The position numbers and the translations under genes were made by a program. Below, in pieces: positions 11,360 to 24,410 of a stretch of DNA of 64,000 nucleotides. The DNA is taken from positions 940,001-1,004,000 of the forward strand of contig NC_065570.1 in assembly GCF_937616625.2 (NCBI RefSeq), written 5' to 3'. The notes beneath the pieces were generated by a model that did not search any database, was not told where the DNA came from, and saw nothing but the letters and a program-made list of their open reading frames with translations. The first letter of the stretch is position 1, and each line of letters begins with the position of its first letter. This stretch comes from Mercurialis annua. Its lineage: Eukaryota; Streptophyta; Magnoliopsida; Malpighiales; Euphorbiaceae.

Positions 11360-14300
11360 TCAGCTATATCCCACTTGCTGATGTTGCTGATGTTGCTGCT
11401 GTTGCTGCTGTTGCTGTTGTTGCTGCTGTTGCTGGTTCTGCTGATAATTCCCATACCCAGGATAATTTCCATAGTACATGTTAGGATCCTGTGGAGCAGG
11501 GGCATAGCCGTAATTCTCATATCCTGGTTGTTGTGTATATCCATAATATCCAGCATTATACTGATTAGCTTCTGCCTGAGGCTATAAAAAAAACCATTCA
11601 GTATATTTATCATTTTCAACTTTTCAACGACTTGTGTAATTTCCGTATAAAACATCGGAAACAAACCTGTTTGTTTGAAGGACTGCGTCCCCATGACAGC
11701 CGAATATTTTGTCCACTCAACGAAACTCCATTTAATCCTCGCAATGCCTCCTCTGCACCATTCCTGATTCATGGCAGGAAAGAAAAAAAGTAAACACTCA
11801 AATCCTCGTGAGATCTCTTACTACAGTCATGCAAGGGATGAATTTACCTGTCAGCAAACTGAACAAATCCGCATCGCTTCCCAGCAGGTATTTTCACATG
11901 TAATAATGGCCCAAAACGGCCAAAAAGATCCCTCAAATTGTCATCAGTGACATTCGAGTCCAAATTACCAACAAATATCTGCGTTGAAATCTGGAAGAGT
12001 TACAAATGCATTGCAAAGGAATAAAGTGTGTAAGTAAAAAAATTGCAAGGTACCCACAGTTGTGTTATTTGGGTCGTTCTCGTTTTCACTCGGAGTTTGA
12101 GAACTGGGATAAGAAGCTGCATATGAAAGATAACATGCAATAAAAAAATTTAAACAAAATAATTTTTTTCTAAGTTGCATAAATATATGTGTGTGTGTAG
12201 GTGGCAAACCAGGCACAGATATGGTCCCTCACAAACACAACACAACACATTAGACAAATAATTCAAGTATCATAATCAAATCTTTGAAAAAAATAAGAGC
12301 ACATATATTTTAATAAAAAAAGATTGCAACACATCTGAGTAAATATCAAGACAAACATGGGAGTGATCCAGACAATTTGAATGAGCCTACATACAACTGA
12401 GAATGTTCGGCCACACAGCCGTCCTGGCAAAATATCTATAATGAATAAATTATATTATAATGCAGTTGAAACGTAGAAATTCTTACTACTCTTCCAACAT
12501 CTAACATCCACAGTTAGACACAAACAACAAGAGATTTATATGATCAGGCAGCAACCAAAAAGTTTGCCTTAACATGACAAGATAAATAAAAATTTCTAGC
12601 ACAATGCAGGTAGCAAATCAGTAGAAAAATATCCTATCAATACAAAAAAAAAAATTGGGATCAGCAGCCATTGCAGAGGATACTCAGGTGGATCTATTTT
12701 TGAACCTGAAAGCAACAAAAACTTACTAGTATACAAGCTATGAAAGCAAATATGTCATATTAATATTAGAATATGCTCAGAAAGGAATCCAAATAATTGA
12801 AGTATTATACTTATCACAAGTCTCGATGAAAAAGCAAACCACAGCACTATAATAATACATCTAAAAAGAATAGTTAATTTGGAAGTAGAAATTACCAAAA
12901 TATAAAATAAAATCAAACACGGGAAATGAGAGGTAACAGTCCAACGAAAACTACAGTCCAAGAATAGAAGCTAAAAGAGAAACAATCCTGCACCATAGTT
13001 TCGAAAAAGTTTCTATATCACCATCCATAGTCCTTAAAGTGTCACTGAACATTACCGGGAATCTAGAAAGCATTTATTGCCAGACTAATCTAAAATTATT
13101 AATGAGAAGTATTTGACACCAACAAGGAAAATACCAAGCATGTGAAAGAAATTCATAAAAACTGAAAGAGAAATAGAAGCAAAATAAATCCTTCTCTGGA
13201 GACAAAAAATGACAAGTTACTGAACTAGCAGATATTTAAAAAATCTGAGCAGTAACAGAACACAGCTGGAATGAAGCTCAATCACAAGAGTGGACTAAAA
13301 AGATACTTTGAAGAATGTAGCATAATGGATGCCACATATAAACTTAAATTAATGGACAAGAGAAGGATTAAAAATATCTAAAAACTGACCTAGGAGAGGC
13401 ACGCACTAAGGGTAACCAATTCAGCTGAAATCAGTCCCAGGCCCCTAGATGATAGAGCCTCTTGACGCCCTGCTTTGAGACAACAGGAGTTCTATAAGTT
13501 TTTGTAAGTTTTAAGACTTTAAAAAGTGTGAATACTGCCCAAATAGTATAGGAAGGAAAGACTTGGGAAACTGCTTCCTATCTTCGAAAAGTATTAACTG
13601 AAAGAACAGAAACTTAACAAAAAAGTTCAGCAATCAAATTAAAGAACACATAAATGACCTACCAATTAAAAGGAACAACCAATAACGATAAGGCATTCAA
13701 CTAAAGCAACAGCCAGAAAAAAAAGATGCATACCTTTAGAATACTGCTGGTCAGTGACCACCTTCTTATTAGTAGCTAGTCCAATTCTCATTGGCCTAGT
13801 TGAACAAAATGCACCATTCATCTCAGTCATAGCACGTAACTGCTCACCTTCATCAGCAAATCGAACAAACCCATAACCCTTCGAACGTCCAGTGAGCCTA
13901 TCAATAACAACCTTAGCGCCCTTAATTGATGGATAATGCACCCTAAAAGTCTCTTGTAGTGTATAATCTGAAACATCAGCAGCCAAATCTCCAACAAAAA
14001 TGGTAAAATCGGCTGTATCGTCACGCTTATCACCCCCACTAAAAGACGCCCAATTCATCCTAAAATTCTGCTCACTGTTAGGCATACGTGCACCATTGTA
14101 AGTCTGCAATATCCTCTCGGCAGAACCATGGCTATTAAACTCGATAAATCCATATCCTTCTATTTGACCCGTTTGCTTATTGCGAATCACTTTCACGGAA
14201 GTAAGCTACAACAAAAAATACAACCACCTTACATAACCCTACTTTATTGTTATGCACAACTATATAACGCCATAAACACTATGCATTTATATAAAAAAAT

Positions 14301-14830
14301 ACCTAAAAACAAGAATTTTTTAATACGAAACAAAAACCCTAGAATATTTTCCATATTACACACAAAATTAGGGTTTTTTCGCAATTAAATCCACGTATGA
14401 GTTTTTTTTTCTTCTTCACTTTGCAACTTATAAAGAAAACCCTAATTTTCTTTAAAAAAAGAAGATATGAACTTTTACTAATCATAAAAATAACCTAATT
14501 TTTTTAAGACAGTACCTCGCCGGTTTGAGCAAAACAGCTACTAATGTAATTCTCATCCATCCAGTACTGCAAATCTCCGATCCAAAGAGTACGGAGTTCA
14601 TCACCAGTAGCCGGTTGACCCTGAGTTGGCTGTTGCTGAGATGGAACCGCCGCAGGAGCCATGGCAGGCTGCTGTTGGTGGTGGCCCCACATAGTTGGCT
14701 GCGGAGGCTGCATCATCATCATGTACGGTGACGGCTGCTGGTATTGCTGCGCAGCCATTGACGGCGCCTGTTGCGGCGGTTGGCCACCCATTTGTTGCGG
14801 TGGTGCTCCCGCTCCTGGCTGTTGCATCAT
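11360..14830 (-). CDS. Polyadenylate-binding-type RNA-binding protein, RBP45/RBP47 family
   Basis: CDS join(11360-11581, 11667-11763, 11848-11978, 12058-12116, 13734-14205, 14516-14830), minus strand, 431 residues; all junctions keep frame. RBP45/47 proteins are nuclear poly(A)- and poly(U)-binding hnRNP-like proteins, also linked to stress granules. The N-terminus (1-75) is Gln/Pro/Met-rich. Three RRMs follow. RRM1 has RNP2 LWIGDL (82-87) and RNP1 GYGFIEF. RRM2 has IFVGDL (174-179) and GYGFVRF. RRM3 has IFVGNL (283-288) and CGFVQF. RRM3 is split over several exons, with Arg split between exons 4 and 5. The C-terminus is Tyr/Gly/Asn-rich and ends in a poly-Gln tract before VGYS. The 59-bp exon 3 is preceded by a 1.6-kb intron. 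The donor after NNTT is the weak ACT|GTGGGT. Length and order match the family. Confidence 0.93.
11375..11443 (-). repeat. CAG/CAA repeat encoding poly-Gln
   Basis: An imperfect run of CTG/TTG/ATG triplets on the plus strand (CAG/CAA/CAT on the coding strand) gives a Gln tract with interspersed His in the last exon of the RBP gene. Mixed codons make it less slippage-prone than a pure CAG run, but length polymorphism is likely. Confidence 0.85.
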
Positions 14831-15270
14831 TGTGTTTGGGTTTTTGAGATTTCTTTAGAGAGAGAAACAAAAGAGGGAGAAACACAGAAACCCTAATTTT
14901 TTTAGAGAGAGAAAGCAAAGGATTTGTAAAGAAGAGATGCGTTTATTTGTATACTCTTTTATTATTAAATTTTAGGAAATTTTTTATTTAGACACGACGA
15001 ATAGTACTAATTAACACGTGGCTGGTTTTTATTGATGCGTTAGAAAGATATTTTTTCTTCTTCTTTTATGGCCGTTAGATGTGCTGACCAAAATAATTTT
15101 TATTTGAGGTCACATGAATTAAAATTTAAAACTAGACGACCTCACTAAATCATTCTCTCTTAATTTAAAAAGAAAAGGTTATTATGGTAAAAAAATCTCC
15201 AACTTTTGCTTCTAATTTAAACACATTTTACCAGAAGTCGCACTCTACATCCCAACTTTTTCAAAAACAA
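14831..15270. promoter_or_regulatory. RBP45/47-like 5' UTR and upstream region
   Basis: On the minus strand the leader just upstream of the ATG is rich in GAGAGA/CTCTCT-type tracts (about 14855-14920), typical of plant 5' UTRs and core promoters. TATA-like sequence lies near 14945-14965. Upstream to 15270 nothing else is recognised. Confidence 0.4.
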
Positions 15271-16293
15271 GGCTTAATACATCTGCGTGTCCCTGCACTT
15301 TTCTATTTTTGCACATAAGGTCCCTGCACTAAAATATCCATCATTAAATCCCTGCACTTTAACTTTCATCATCCCGTAGTCCCTCTGTTAAGGCGAGTGT
15401 TGACGCCGTTAATGCATTTTCAGTTTTCTTAATTTTAGATCCCTGCACTTTTAATTTTTTAATGTTACGTCCCTGCACTTTTAAATGTTGAGATTATGTA
15501 TAAATATGCATTAATTTTTAGTTTAATAAAACTAAATTTAAGTATAAAATATTAAAACTAATATTTTTAAAGGGTATGAATTTAACATATTTAAATAATA
15601 ATAATGTCAAAAATTATATTTTTTAGCTATTATTTTATTGAAAATTTTATTCCTTACTGAATGTTTAATGTATTATTATTCATCTATAAATAAAAAAAAT
15701 ATAATTTATTTATTTATTTTACTACGTTGAAAATAAATGTAAATTTAATTTTTATTTTAACAAATAAACATTAACTTAGAGAAATAAAACGAATTTTAAT
15801 ATTTTTTATTAAATAATTAAAATAATATTCTATACCGATAAATTTTATTTTTTAAATAATATGACAACATTGCACTTAGAGGTGTAAACAGACGTTGATC
15901 TTGATATATGTCAATTTCAAAATTGAGTATGTTATATAAGCTTGCAAGTTCGAGCTGTCTACTTCCATTTTTAAAGTAGACATATCAAGCGAAAGTCTGA
16001 ATGAATTTCTAATTTCTTAATAATTTTTTATGTTACCTTTAATTTTTTTTAAACTAACTTTGAATATTTCTTGAGTTAGGGCCTCATTCACGAAATGTAC
16101 TGTAATACTTAAGTCATATTTATTTTGATAAAATGATCGTTAATATAATTTTAATAATCTTTAAATTATAAATTAATTAGCTTTAAATAAAAAATAAAAT
16201 TAACTAATATTTAATTATATTAAAAAATAAAAGTGAACTAGATTTTTTATTTTTTAAAAGTAAATATTAACCAACATAAATAATACTAATTTT

Positions 16294-19113
16294 TGTCACG
16301 ACCCAAATTATTGAGCCGAGACCGGCGCTAGGGAATGGGAGTGGTAGCTCCGAAACCCGTAGCAAGCCTAAAACCACTATTAATTTTTTTCGCATTTAAA
16401 ATTATAATATCATATATAAACCTTTTTAGAAAACTCTTTTAAATAATATAATTGTAGATATTAAAATATCATATTAAAGTTTACATTCAAAACTAACTAT
16501 ATGAAATCCAAATGTCTATCTAATACTGACATCTACTGACTACTGCAGCTCTAGGAACTCATGCTTGTGCAAGTCCAATGACTTCTGGCACAATGGAGAT
16601 GGTTTGTCTGATCTGACTCCGTCTACCTGCAAACATCAGAGTGAGGGGTCAATATTTGGGAAAATACTGAGTGAGTTTGCAAGTTACTTATAGTATTATC
16701 AAAATATAGCGCTACATGCTTAATACGTATATAAATTTATGATATAAGCAAACATTATCAATTTCAAAAGTGTGAGTCCAACTCACTAGATACGGGGACT
16801 TCCAGACTACACCGTAGCCGAGTGCTCACTCGTATCGAAATCATAAAGTGTGAGTCCAACTCACTGGTGGCCCAGCCACTGGTGGGCCCAGCCCACTAGA
16901 TACGGGGACTTCCAGGCTACACCGTAGCCGAGTTCACTCTCGTATCGAATTCATATCATATCATACATAAACATATTTTAATTCTTAATCATAAAGTCAA
17001 ATACTCTAGACTGACTCACCAATGATCATGCACCCTATTGACACCCAATAGGTAGTTGGTCTCTTCGGACCGCACATTAGACACTTATCTCCAAAACAAC
17101 GAGTACAACAACATTCATATAATCAAATCTATCAAACAAAACAGCTCATACGAGCAAGTCATATAGATACGAGATATTTAATAACAATACTCATAATATA
17201 AGAAAATAACTTTCATAACAATAATACGCGAAAGTAAATTGCCACTCACAGTGACCGCTATTCCTTATATCCGAACGTAAGCTCCAGGAGACTGGTCCGT
17301 CAATCCTCGTCGAGCTTCTTGGTTCGTCATACTCGTAGCTCGGTAGTCCTTCACATCTATCATAGGATTCTATCGTTAAAGCATATACTTAGAGAATCAT
17401 ATTCTTAAAACCTGCACTAGATACTTAACACGACAAAAGCACGAAACATAACCGCAGTGCTCCAAACGTATCTTTCTCTGTAGATATCTATTCATATCTT
17501 GATTACTTATCATGCTAATGTTCATTGCTATAATGTCTTATTGATATTCATTTTAAGACATTAGTCAGAGTTCTACACCCGTATCATGTCATCGGAAGCC
17601 AATTTTCGCTCCCGGAAGTCCCCCGGAGGTTCCGGTCAAGGTGGGGCACGTCGTGCTAGCTTGGCACGTCGTGCCCTTCAATTTTTATGAAGGGCACGTC
17701 GTGCCCTTCCTTGTGCACGTCGTGCACCCCTGGTGGTGCACGTCGTGCACTTCTGGTAGTGCACGTCGTGCCCACTTCGGGTACGATGTTTCCGACGTGC
17801 TCTAGACCATTTCTGAGGCCCCAAATCATCCAAAACTCATACCAAGTCGCATCTAACTCATATAAACACTTAACTTATCACTTTACACCTCAAACGTATT
17901 AAGAGTAACTCGATTTATATCCGAATGATTCAAACGTAACTTTTCAAACGAAACAGCCACTAACTCAGAAAATTTCACCATCAAAACGAAACTCTTACCT
18001 TTATTTGAGGCTGTAAAATGATAGAGGATCCTTTCCTCGTTCCGTGGCCGCGAGAATCGCTCAATTCCGAGTCCGAACGAAGGAGTTATGTCGATTTTAA
18101 GTTTGATCGCGTCGCGAAACTATGTCGCACGTCGTGAGACATAGTCGCACGTCGTGCGACACCCCTAAACAGGTCCAAACATCATCTCGACATGCTCACG
18201 ACATCCCTAACTCATTCCGACATGGTTCTACATCAATATAACACAATATTCAACTCAATAATCATCAAAAACGTCAAAAACTACATGATTACGATAGATT
18301 CGATCCGTATATAACAAAACAGCCCATTAACTTCCAATTTCAGAAAACCAAACCTCAATTTTACCTTGATTTGTAGTTCATAATTGATTGAGGATCTAAT
18401 TCTTGATCTAACGGTGCGAGAATCACTCGATTCGGACGAGAAACGGCGAAACGGCAGCGGATCGAATCGATCGTCACTTTTCTTCATTTCCTTCATCTGA
18501 TTCTTCTTTTCTTCTTCTGGACTCTTCATTTCTCTTCTCAATTCTTATATACATATTGGTAAAAAGGTCATTTTGATCTCTCACTTCTTTAACTCAAACC
18601 ATTTCTCTTTTAAACTTCCTAATTTAACCAAATGGTTAAATTATCCTTTTAACTCAACTTTATACGTATTATTTATATCCAAATAAATAATACTATCCCA
18701 AAATTATTATTTCCGTCAATAGTCTTTTAACTACTATACCCGAGGCTTAATTGGCTAATTTACACTTTAGCCCTTGAAACTTTTCAAAAGTTACAATTTA
18801 GCCCAAACGCATCCGCGTCCAAATTTTAAAAGGTCTCCGATTGACCCGAAACTTTTACCACATATACTATAAAACATTTCGCGGATCTTGGCGAAATAAT
18901 TTCCATTTTAAATCGTAGTGGCTAAATTACCACTTTAGTCCCTGTACCTTATTTCGAGCTTTTCTTGACATTTTTCCTTCTAATTCCAATTCTAACTTTA
19001 GAATTGAAATAAAATAATAAGTTTCTCGAAAATTATTTCCAATATCGCCACCCTGGCGAAACAGGACTGGACACGTAGTCCAATTAAATGCTTCAATATT
19101 TTGGGGTATTACA
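16294..19113 (-). repeat. Element A LTR (left copy, 3' LTR of the element)
   Basis: A 2,820-bp LTR, unusually long. It contains a partial internal duplication around 16760-16945, where GTGTGAGTCCAACTCACT and GATACGGGGACTTCCAG each recur about 100 bp apart. It also carries the CACGTCGTG palindrome array and two further CACGTCGTG copies near 18130-18160. The 86-codon frame at 18281-18541 (minus) is present in both LTRs but resembles nothing I know. Confidence 0.88.
17640..17792. repeat. GCACGTCGTGC palindrome array in the left A LTR
   Basis: Six copies of the near-palindromic core GCACGTCGTGC are spaced about 20-28 bp apart, several extended symmetrically (for example AGGGCACGTCGTGCCCT and GTGCACGTCGTGCAC). 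The core contains CACGTC, a bZIP-type G-box/C-box hybrid sequence. Confidence 0.9.
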
Positions 19114-22100
19114 TTCTTCCCCCCTTATAAAAATTCGTCCTCGAATTTTCATATTCTTTTCTTACCTTAATCTCTTTTACATCTAGAATTTAGTAGGGAT
19201 ACCGTGTTCATCTTACAACACTGGTCAGCACATGAAATCGTTATTTCAATTTCTGTACTTCCTACCCTTTGATGTCAGTTAACACTGTCAACCTTACTTT
19301 TGATTTCATTTCTTTGAACTTCTAGTTCCTTACTGCTATCCAATGGCAGTTCGTCTTAATGACGTCTTATTACTAAAGACGATAATCTTTGTCATTCAAC
19401 ATCTCCCTTTTATGACGACATTAGTCGTATTCATATGTATCTACGATTCGCCGTTCTTAATTCTTTACTCTTGCAGTCTCTTCCATATGGCCGTCATTAC
19501 GGCCTGATTCTTATTTATCATTATGTTGGGATCTTTATCCCATTATCCACTATTCTCTTTTTGTCTCGTTACTTCACTTCTCATATGAAAATTCTTTCGC
19601 TATCGTCGTTAATCATGGTTATCCATGAGGTGAATCCTTAGGATATATCCTTATGATGTCTTCACTTTTCTTGTAAAGCTTACTTAACCTTCTTCTTGCA
19701 TCTTGATATCTCATATACCTCTTTATTCGTTTGCATATCCATTGATTTATTTTCTTTTTCTTAAGCATGACGTACTATTCTTTGAAATTCCTCGTCTCTT
19801 CTTACCTCACATCGATCTGTTTCATCAATCTGGTTTTCAGCCAGATAGGATTGTCATATTGGTCGCTGAATTCTTATTTTAATAAGACAGCGTGTGACCA
19901 ATGTTCTGGTAAGCTTTCTTTACTTATAATCCTTAAATGAGGATCTTAATCCTTTTCCAATCATATACTTGCATTAGAATGTCCTCTGATGACATCGTTA
20001 CTTATTCCATGCTTGATCTTTTTATTCATCATAATCTAACTTTTTCTTATCTATTCCTTCCTTCCAATTCTCAATCTTAATTGGCTCTTAGCTTTCAAAT
20101 CACTTCCCTTTACTATCACGTACTACTAAACTTACTTCTCATTACTATTCATGATCTTTCCATTTCACTTGTTATTCCTACTTCTATCCATATCGTAGGT
20201 ACACTTCTTCGTTACTTTCTTTGACTTCTTGTCCTTAGTTAACCAATAGGATTAATAGTCTAAATGCTATTATCATATGGTACTCTTATTGCGTTCCTAA
20301 TTCACGCTTTTATCATATTCTTGATTATCTTTATCCCTTTTTGTTTCTATGCGTTGACGACTACATAGAATTTAATCCATATGATCCTCTCGTCATCTTT
20401 CCACGTGACTTTCTCTTTTTCATTTCTCAATAACTCTTATCAAGTTCCTTGCGACATACGCAGGTTATCCGTACTTTCTTTAACTCTGTTTATTTTAACT
20501 AACTTCTTATTATCCATAATCTACTTTTGCGTCTTTATACTTTATCATACACGTCATGTACCTTTAGCAATCCTTCGACCGTACGCAGGAAGTCAGTGGA
20601 ATACAGTCCTACTGGTAGCATTCCTTGTGAAAAGGAGCGCATTTTCTTCCTAACCTGATCAGAGCCACTCGTGTCTGACCATTGGCTATCTCTGCATCCT
20701 CCCTCAGATTGCGATATTTCCGTACACTGGACCAGAAATGCTCACCCCGGTACTCCTCGACATCAGACTCGTCTGATAACTCTTCTTCCCCGAAGTCCTC
20801 TTCATGAGGATCTTGTTCTGGGAATGTATCAAACAAATTTGATCGTGTCTAATACATCTTAATCCTTTGAGGATCATAATCAATCTTCTATATCGATCAC
20901 ATTATGCACTTTATTCTTTATTTGATCTAACTTGAAGTCTAAGGTTTAGCACTTCACAAGCATCCATTATATTTGTACCTTTTTCAGCCTATTATTTCGC
21001 TTCATAATTGATACCTTGAGGTGGAAGTTTCAACTCTCAATCCACCGATTGCAGTTCTTGTTGTTTATCTCTTGATCTAAGTACCTTGATCTTTCCCGAT
21101 TATCCTCAACCGGAACTAACAGTTGAAAGAATTTCCAAATCGGGTCACAAACTTAGTTCATGTTATTTGGTCTTTCACCGCTCTAATTGCATGTCGAAAC
21201 TAATTATAGGTTAAACCTTTCATCGACATATTTATTGACATTACTGTTTGTCTTTCATCCGCTCGATATATACGAACATCTTACTTTACTTTTCCTAGAG
21301 GATCTAGCATACTGCTTGATCCGTTAAACTCTTTTAGCCTTAACTTATGTATACCACCATCAAACCTCTATAGGTGTTCCTTTCTTCACGTTAATACTGT
21401 CTTTGTATCCGTCGTCCTATTATTGGCACATAATTCCTTATATCAATTACTTTTATGGCTAACTGATTCACAACGATGTTGGATTACTACGGCACTTTCG
21501 ATGCCTGTATATTCCCACTTTATCTTGCAAGGTTCCCATTGACCTTCATCTCGTTTCTGACCTTTACTGGCCAATTGAATTAGATTACACTTGTTCTTGT
21601 TACCTCGATCTTCTTCTCGCGCTTCACATACTTGCTGTGCAACAGCACACGTTCACGCAGTTCTTTGTTCATAGTATAGCGATTATATAAAGGAATACTG
21701 ATAAATTCCTTAAAATATATCACTTACTAATCATCACAACTACTCGCTGTCCACGTAAGTTGGACTATCGGAACATGTCCTTCCTTGTGACCTTCCATGA
21801 TTACGTCTTTCGTTGCAAGTCTTCTGAGTGTTCTAACTCATTGTAGACTTGCAAATTATCAAATCATATACTCGCGTCGTATATGTTAAACGCATATTAC
21901 TATCGTAACTATAAGCATCTATGTTGACCGGATTCAAGAAAATCAGTGTCCCCTAGATTTCCTTGATTACGTATCCATCTTAAGTCTTGCGAGCATTCCG
22001 CTCACATGGACTTAATCAAACATCAAAAATATCAAATCACATCATACATGTTCTATACATTATTAATCGGATATAAATTATTATCCAAACACATATATTA

Positions 22101-22822
22101 TTCTAACTGTGTACTAGCCTGTTTAATCAAGGCTAAGTTCATTAACTAGAGACACAAATCCTATGCTCTCACAATTATACTTATTCATTCGCCTCCTAGC
22201 CTTGTTCACAGCTTGCTCGCGAGCACTCTACTTCCTTTACAGAGTTCTGGTCTAGGTATACTCACATTAAAAACAAAACTCTTTGAAAACTCTTTCAAAT
22301 AAAACGACTCATTTAAAAATTTCATTTAAATCTTAGCAAAATTGTGCACTAGGGTGATGACGTCTCTCATCCCCAAAGAGTTGCCACATCTCACCTCTTC
22401 GTCTGAACATAATGCATATGATGCATGTTCTATTAATGCATGAATTGATGTATGTAGTGATGCATTTCTATCAATGTCGTGGCAATTATCAATGGCTATT
22501 ACGGGTCTAGGCACAATTATGCTTTTAGAATCGTTAAACAAATAACTTTTAAAAGTTATAAACTTCGAGTTTTGTAAGTTCTCTAGACCTTTAAACTCTG
22601 CTTCTGGAAAGTTCCTCAACTTCTATAACTTTGTAATTTTTCTTCTCACTCTTTCTGAAATTTCGATCGATCGAATCCAATAACATCTCTCCTGCTATCT
22701 GATGCTAAACACCTATATATCTAACATCAAATCACATCCACATCAATCATATTCTATTCATAGGAGGCAATACCTCTCCTAGAAACTTTATTTCAAAAAG
22801 CATATTATTCTTAATATCTTTC

Positions 22823-22980
22823 GTCTGACATCGATAGCGAAGCCAACCGATGTATCCTATATCCCTGACATCGATAGCAAAGCCAACCGATGTATCTTAT
22901 CTGTCTGACATCGATAGCGAAGCCAACCGATGTATCGGATATGTCTGACATCGATAGCAAAGCCAACCGATGTATCCGAT
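22823..22980. repeat. Four 40-bp tandem repeats
   Basis: Units start at about 22825, 22865, 22905 and 22945, each containing CTGACATCGATAGC, then G or A, then AAGCCAACCGATG. The units alternate GCGAAG and GCAAAG at one position (1 and 3 versus 2 and 4), suggesting a two-unit duplication. CATCGAT...CGATG gives each unit partial dyad symmetry. The array lies in the 5' leader region of element A (minus orientation), about 250 bp inside its primer-binding site. Confidence 0.9.
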
Positions 22981-23227
22981 TCAATTCATACAAATCAATC
23001 TCATATCATGCAAGCACATCTTATCGAAAACAAAATTATACGTATATTTATCTCGTATATACGTGTCACGAAAGTCAACCAAACATTTCACAAGTTAATC
23101 TATTATACTTATCACAAAACACTTAACGTAAACAACTGGGATCAGACAAAGCTCAACTCTATAGCTGCAGTAGTTCCTAGATTACTTAACCGACAAACAC
23201 ATCTTAGCAGAGGTAACTGGACCAACT

Positions 23228-23239
23228 GCTCTGATACCA
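23228..23239 (-). other. Primer-binding site of element A (initiator tRNA-Met)
   Basis: The minus-strand sequence TGGTATCAGAGC lies four bases inside the LTR terminus and matches the plant initiator-Met PBS. It fixes the orientation of element A. Confidence 0.85.
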
Positions 23240-23243
23240 CAAT

Positions 23244-24410
23244 TGTCACGACCCAAATTATTGAGCCGAGACCGGCGCTAGGGAATGGGAGTGGTAGCTC
23301 CGAAACCCGTAGCAAGCCTAAAACCACTATTAATTTTTTTCGCATTTAAAATTATAATATCATATATAAACCTTTTTAGAAAACTCTTTTAAATAATATA
23401 ATTGTAGATATTAAAATATCATATTAAAGTTTACATTCAAAACTAACTATATGAAATCCAAATGTCTATCTAATACTGACATCTACTGACTACTGCAGCT
23501 CTAGGAACTCATGCTTGTGCAAGTCCAATGACTTCTGGCACAATGGAGATGGTTTGTCTGATCTGACTCCGTCTACCTGCAAACATCAGAGTGAGGGGTC
23601 AATATTTGGGAAAATACTGAGTGAGTTTGCAAGTTACTTATAGTATTATCAAAATATAGCGCTACATGCTTAATACGTATATAAATTTATGATATAAGCA
23701 AACATTATCAATTTCAAAAGTGTGAGTCCAACTCACTAGATACGGGGACTTCCAGACTACACCGTAGCCGAGTGCTCACTCGTATCGAAATCATAAAGTG
23801 TGAGTCCAACTCACTGGTGGCCCAGCCACTGGTGGGCCCAGCCCACTAGATACGGGGACTTCCAGGCTACACCGTAGCCGAGTTCACTCTCGTATCGAAT
23901 TCATATCATATCATACATAAACATATTTTAATTCTTAATCATAAAGTCAAATACTCTAGACTGACTCACCAATGATCATGCACCCTATTGACACCCAATA
24001 GGTAGTTGGTCTCTTCGGACCGCACATTAGACACTTATCTCCAAAACAACGAGTACAACAACATTCATATAATCAAATCTATCAAACAAAACAGCTCATA
24101 CGAGCAAGTCATATAGATACGAGATATTTAATAACAATACTCATAATATAAGAAAATAACTTTCATAACAATAATACGCGAAAGTAAATTGCCACTCACA
24201 GTGACCGCTATTCCTTATATCCGAACGTAAGCTCCAGGAGACTGGTCCGTCAATCCTCGTCGAGCTTCTTGGTTCGTCATACTCGTAGCTCGGTAGTCCT
24301 TCACATCTATCATAGGATTCTATCGTTAAAGCATATACTTAGAGAATCATATTCTTAAAACCTGCACTAGATACTTAACACGACAAAAGCACGAAACATA
24401 ACCGCAGTGC
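23244..24410 (-). repeat. Element A right LTR, first segment
   Basis: Collinear with and apparently identical to 16294-17460 of the left LTR, ending ACCGCAGTGC where element B inserted. It continues at 30655 after B and the duplicated AGTGC. Confidence 0.9.

Larger units (their letters stand above)
19114..23243 (-). other. Interior of LTR element A, no recognisable coding capacity
   Basis: About 4.1 kb with strong strand bias (pyrimidine-rich on plus). It runs from the polypurine tract to the initiator-Met primer-binding site. The longest minus-strand frames are short; one (20609-20836) is acidic, with DEE-rich sequence, and another (22326-22619) has no family features I recognise. I see no zinc knuckle, protease, RT, RNase H or integrase motif. 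It is either fully degenerate or a large-retrotransposon-derivative (LARD) type interior. Confidence 0.6.

Noticed and set aside
11333..11587. Leu-rich plus-strand ORF
   Set aside because: Antisense shadow of the poly-Gln exon of the RBP gene; CTG/TTG read as Leu.
18281..18541. 86-codon ORF on the minus strand in both A LTRs
   Set aside because: Its conservation between copies reflects recent insertion, not selection. No domain is visible.
22823..22980. CRISPR-like regular repeats
   Set aside because: The units are head-to-tail with no unique spacers, and this is a plant nuclear genome.
23228..23239. tRNA gene suggested by tRNA-like sequence
   Set aside because: Only the 12-nt primer-binding complement is present, with no cloverleaf. 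The same holds for the PBS at 26037 and 59033.
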